Shown here: piece after piece, positions 63,263 to 64,000 of the stretch
How the letters are laid out: every line of letters starts with the position of its first letter
Numbering within the stretch: the first letter of the stretch is position 1
Assembly: GCF_900101545.1 (NCBI RefSeq)
Contig: NZ_FMZU01000010.1
Location: forward strand, 62,001-126,000
Source of the DNA: Variovorax sp. CF079
GTDB taxonomy: Bacteria; Pseudomonadota; Gammaproteobacteria; Burkholderiales; Burkholderiaceae_C
DNA length: 64,000 nt
Direction of reading: 5' to 3'
Program-made: the position numbers and the translations under genes
The notes under the pieces: generated by a model
Databases searched by the model: none
What the model was told of the DNA's origin: nothing
The model's input: the letters and a program-made list of their open reading frames with translations, nothing else

Positions 63263-64000
63263 TCAATCCGGCACCCGGGGCGATGTCGATGCCGCCAGCC
63301 GGGTCCATGGCAGGTCCGACGGATCGGCGGACATCGGGCCCGGCGCGCGCGCCACCAGGATCTCATGCGCGATCGGCGCGAAGTCGGCGCGGAAATGCAC
63401 CGAGCTCTTGTTGACGAGAATCTTCATCTGCTCAGGCTCGATGCCCACGCAGCGGTACAGCGCGCGGTCGAGCATCTGCTTCTTGCCGCTGGCGACCACG
63501 ACCAGCACGCCGTCCACGTCCAGGCAGGCGCAAGGGCCGAGCCGGACTCGCACGCCCGTCATCATCGGCCCCTGCAGCACGATGCCGCCTTCATGCAGCG
63601 CGCGCACCGTGCATTCGGCTTCCACCGGCGGGTCGCTCCATTGCCCCGACCAGGTGGGTACCGAGCGGCCCAGCGCCAGGCGCAGGCGCGCGCCCCGCCC
63701 CGCGGCATGCGCCGCCGCGGCGGACTCGGGGTCGTACAACAGCCCGAGCGCTACCTGCTGTGGAAAGCGCTGTCCTGCGCCCGCGCGACGCAGCGCATGC
63801 AGCATGCCGGTGGTGTTGCTGTCGGCGCCGGCGCCAGGGTTGTCCTGGGTGTCGGCGATGACCACCGGGCGTGCGGCCGGCCCCGCCAGTTCGATGGCCT
63901 GGGCCACGGCATCATCCGGCGTCCAGGTGGCTACGCGCCAGCGCACTGCCGGCTCGCAGATGTCGGTGTACAGCGTGTCCACCACGGCTTGGGCCGCGTC
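63263..64000 (-). CDS. M81 family (MlrC-like) metallopeptidase, cut by the window edge
   Basis: Only the C-terminal part (about 246 residues) is visible; the frame continues past the right edge, so no start is assigned. The metal-site segment IADTQDNPGAGADSNTTG corresponds to LLDHGDNCMSGGS in the neighbour, and the MlrC C-terminal domain follows (VNKSSVHFRADFAPIAHEIL). Two different M81 proteins in tandem suggest two related hydrolases acting on one class of compound, often beside peptide or opine transport genes, which would lie beyond the window. Confidence 0.83.
   Translation of the reverse strand, partial: DAAQAVVDTLYTDICEPAVRWRVATWTPDDAVAQAIELAGPAARPVVIADTQDNPGAGADSNTTGMLHALRRAGAGQRFPQQVALGLLYDPESAAAAHAAGRGARLRLALGRSVPTWSGQWSDPPVEAECTVRALHEGGIVLQGPMMTGVRVRLGPCACLDVDGVLVVVASGKKQMLDRALYRCVGIEPEQMKILVNKSSVHFRADFAPIAHEILVARAPGPMSADPSDLPWTRLAASTSPRVPD

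Overview
The window looks like a chromosomal segment of a GC-rich betaproteobacterium of the Burkholderiales, most likely a Comamonadaceae member close to Variovorax. This is an inference from recalled gene order (guaA-guaB-DUF4124-rnfH-ratA-smpB; rimP-nusA-infB-rbfA-truB-typA; yejABEF next to fabI) and from protein character. No database search was possible.

Positions 1 to about 16,050 are accessory DNA abutting the 3' end of guaA. Three copies of the guaA terminal sequence (14-bp core CCTCACTCCCACTC) lie in the same orientation at 4850, 12928 and in guaA itself at 16047. Similar TACCGTC-type repeats lie near each copy. I read this as an integration hotspot carrying a tandem array of elements; no integrase gene is visible. 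Block C (left edge to 4850) carries a HipBA-like pair, a three-gene operon encoding an acyl-carrier-protein-like protein, an XRE repressor and a 64-residue protein, and a divergent AbiEi/AbiEii pair. Block A (4850-12928) is a TetR-controlled catabolic-looking cluster (alpha/beta hydrolase, Old Yellow Enzyme reductase, SDR, Tat-exported enoyl-CoA hydratase-like protein, AcuI-like reductase). It ends in a frameshifted second hydrolase and a decapitated sulfatase. Block B (12928-16047) holds a ParDE/RelBE-like pair and a TOTE-type primase-helicase gene broken by an internal deletion.

From 16,049 rightwards the DNA looks like core chromosome: purine synthesis (guaA, guaB), trans-translation (smpB) with ratA/rnfH, an ECF sigma/anti-sigma pair with a secreted lipoprotein, and the rimP-nusA-infB-rbfA-truB-typA translation/transcription operon. 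Next come a Yej-type oligopeptide ABC transporter, fabI, a signal-peptide-bearing ATP-dependent DNA ligase, a PLP basic amino acid decarboxylase, an NfeD/SPFH pair and tRNA-Ser(GGA). After these come a response regulator, a branched-chain amino acid binding lipoprotein, pepA-holC divergent from lptF-lptG, and cbiX followed by a CysB-type regulator and an aminotransferase. The window closes with hrpA, argA and two tandem M81 (MlrC-like) metallopeptidases, the last cut by the right edge.

Short dispersed repeats have entered coding sequence in frame in truB (once) and hrpA (twice), adding peptide segments to otherwise conserved proteins. The most noteworthy signals are the tandem guaA attachment-like sites, the deletion-inactivated TOTE gene, the ACP-like/XRE operon, the 12-residue repeats in the HipB-like antitoxin, and the intragenic repeats.
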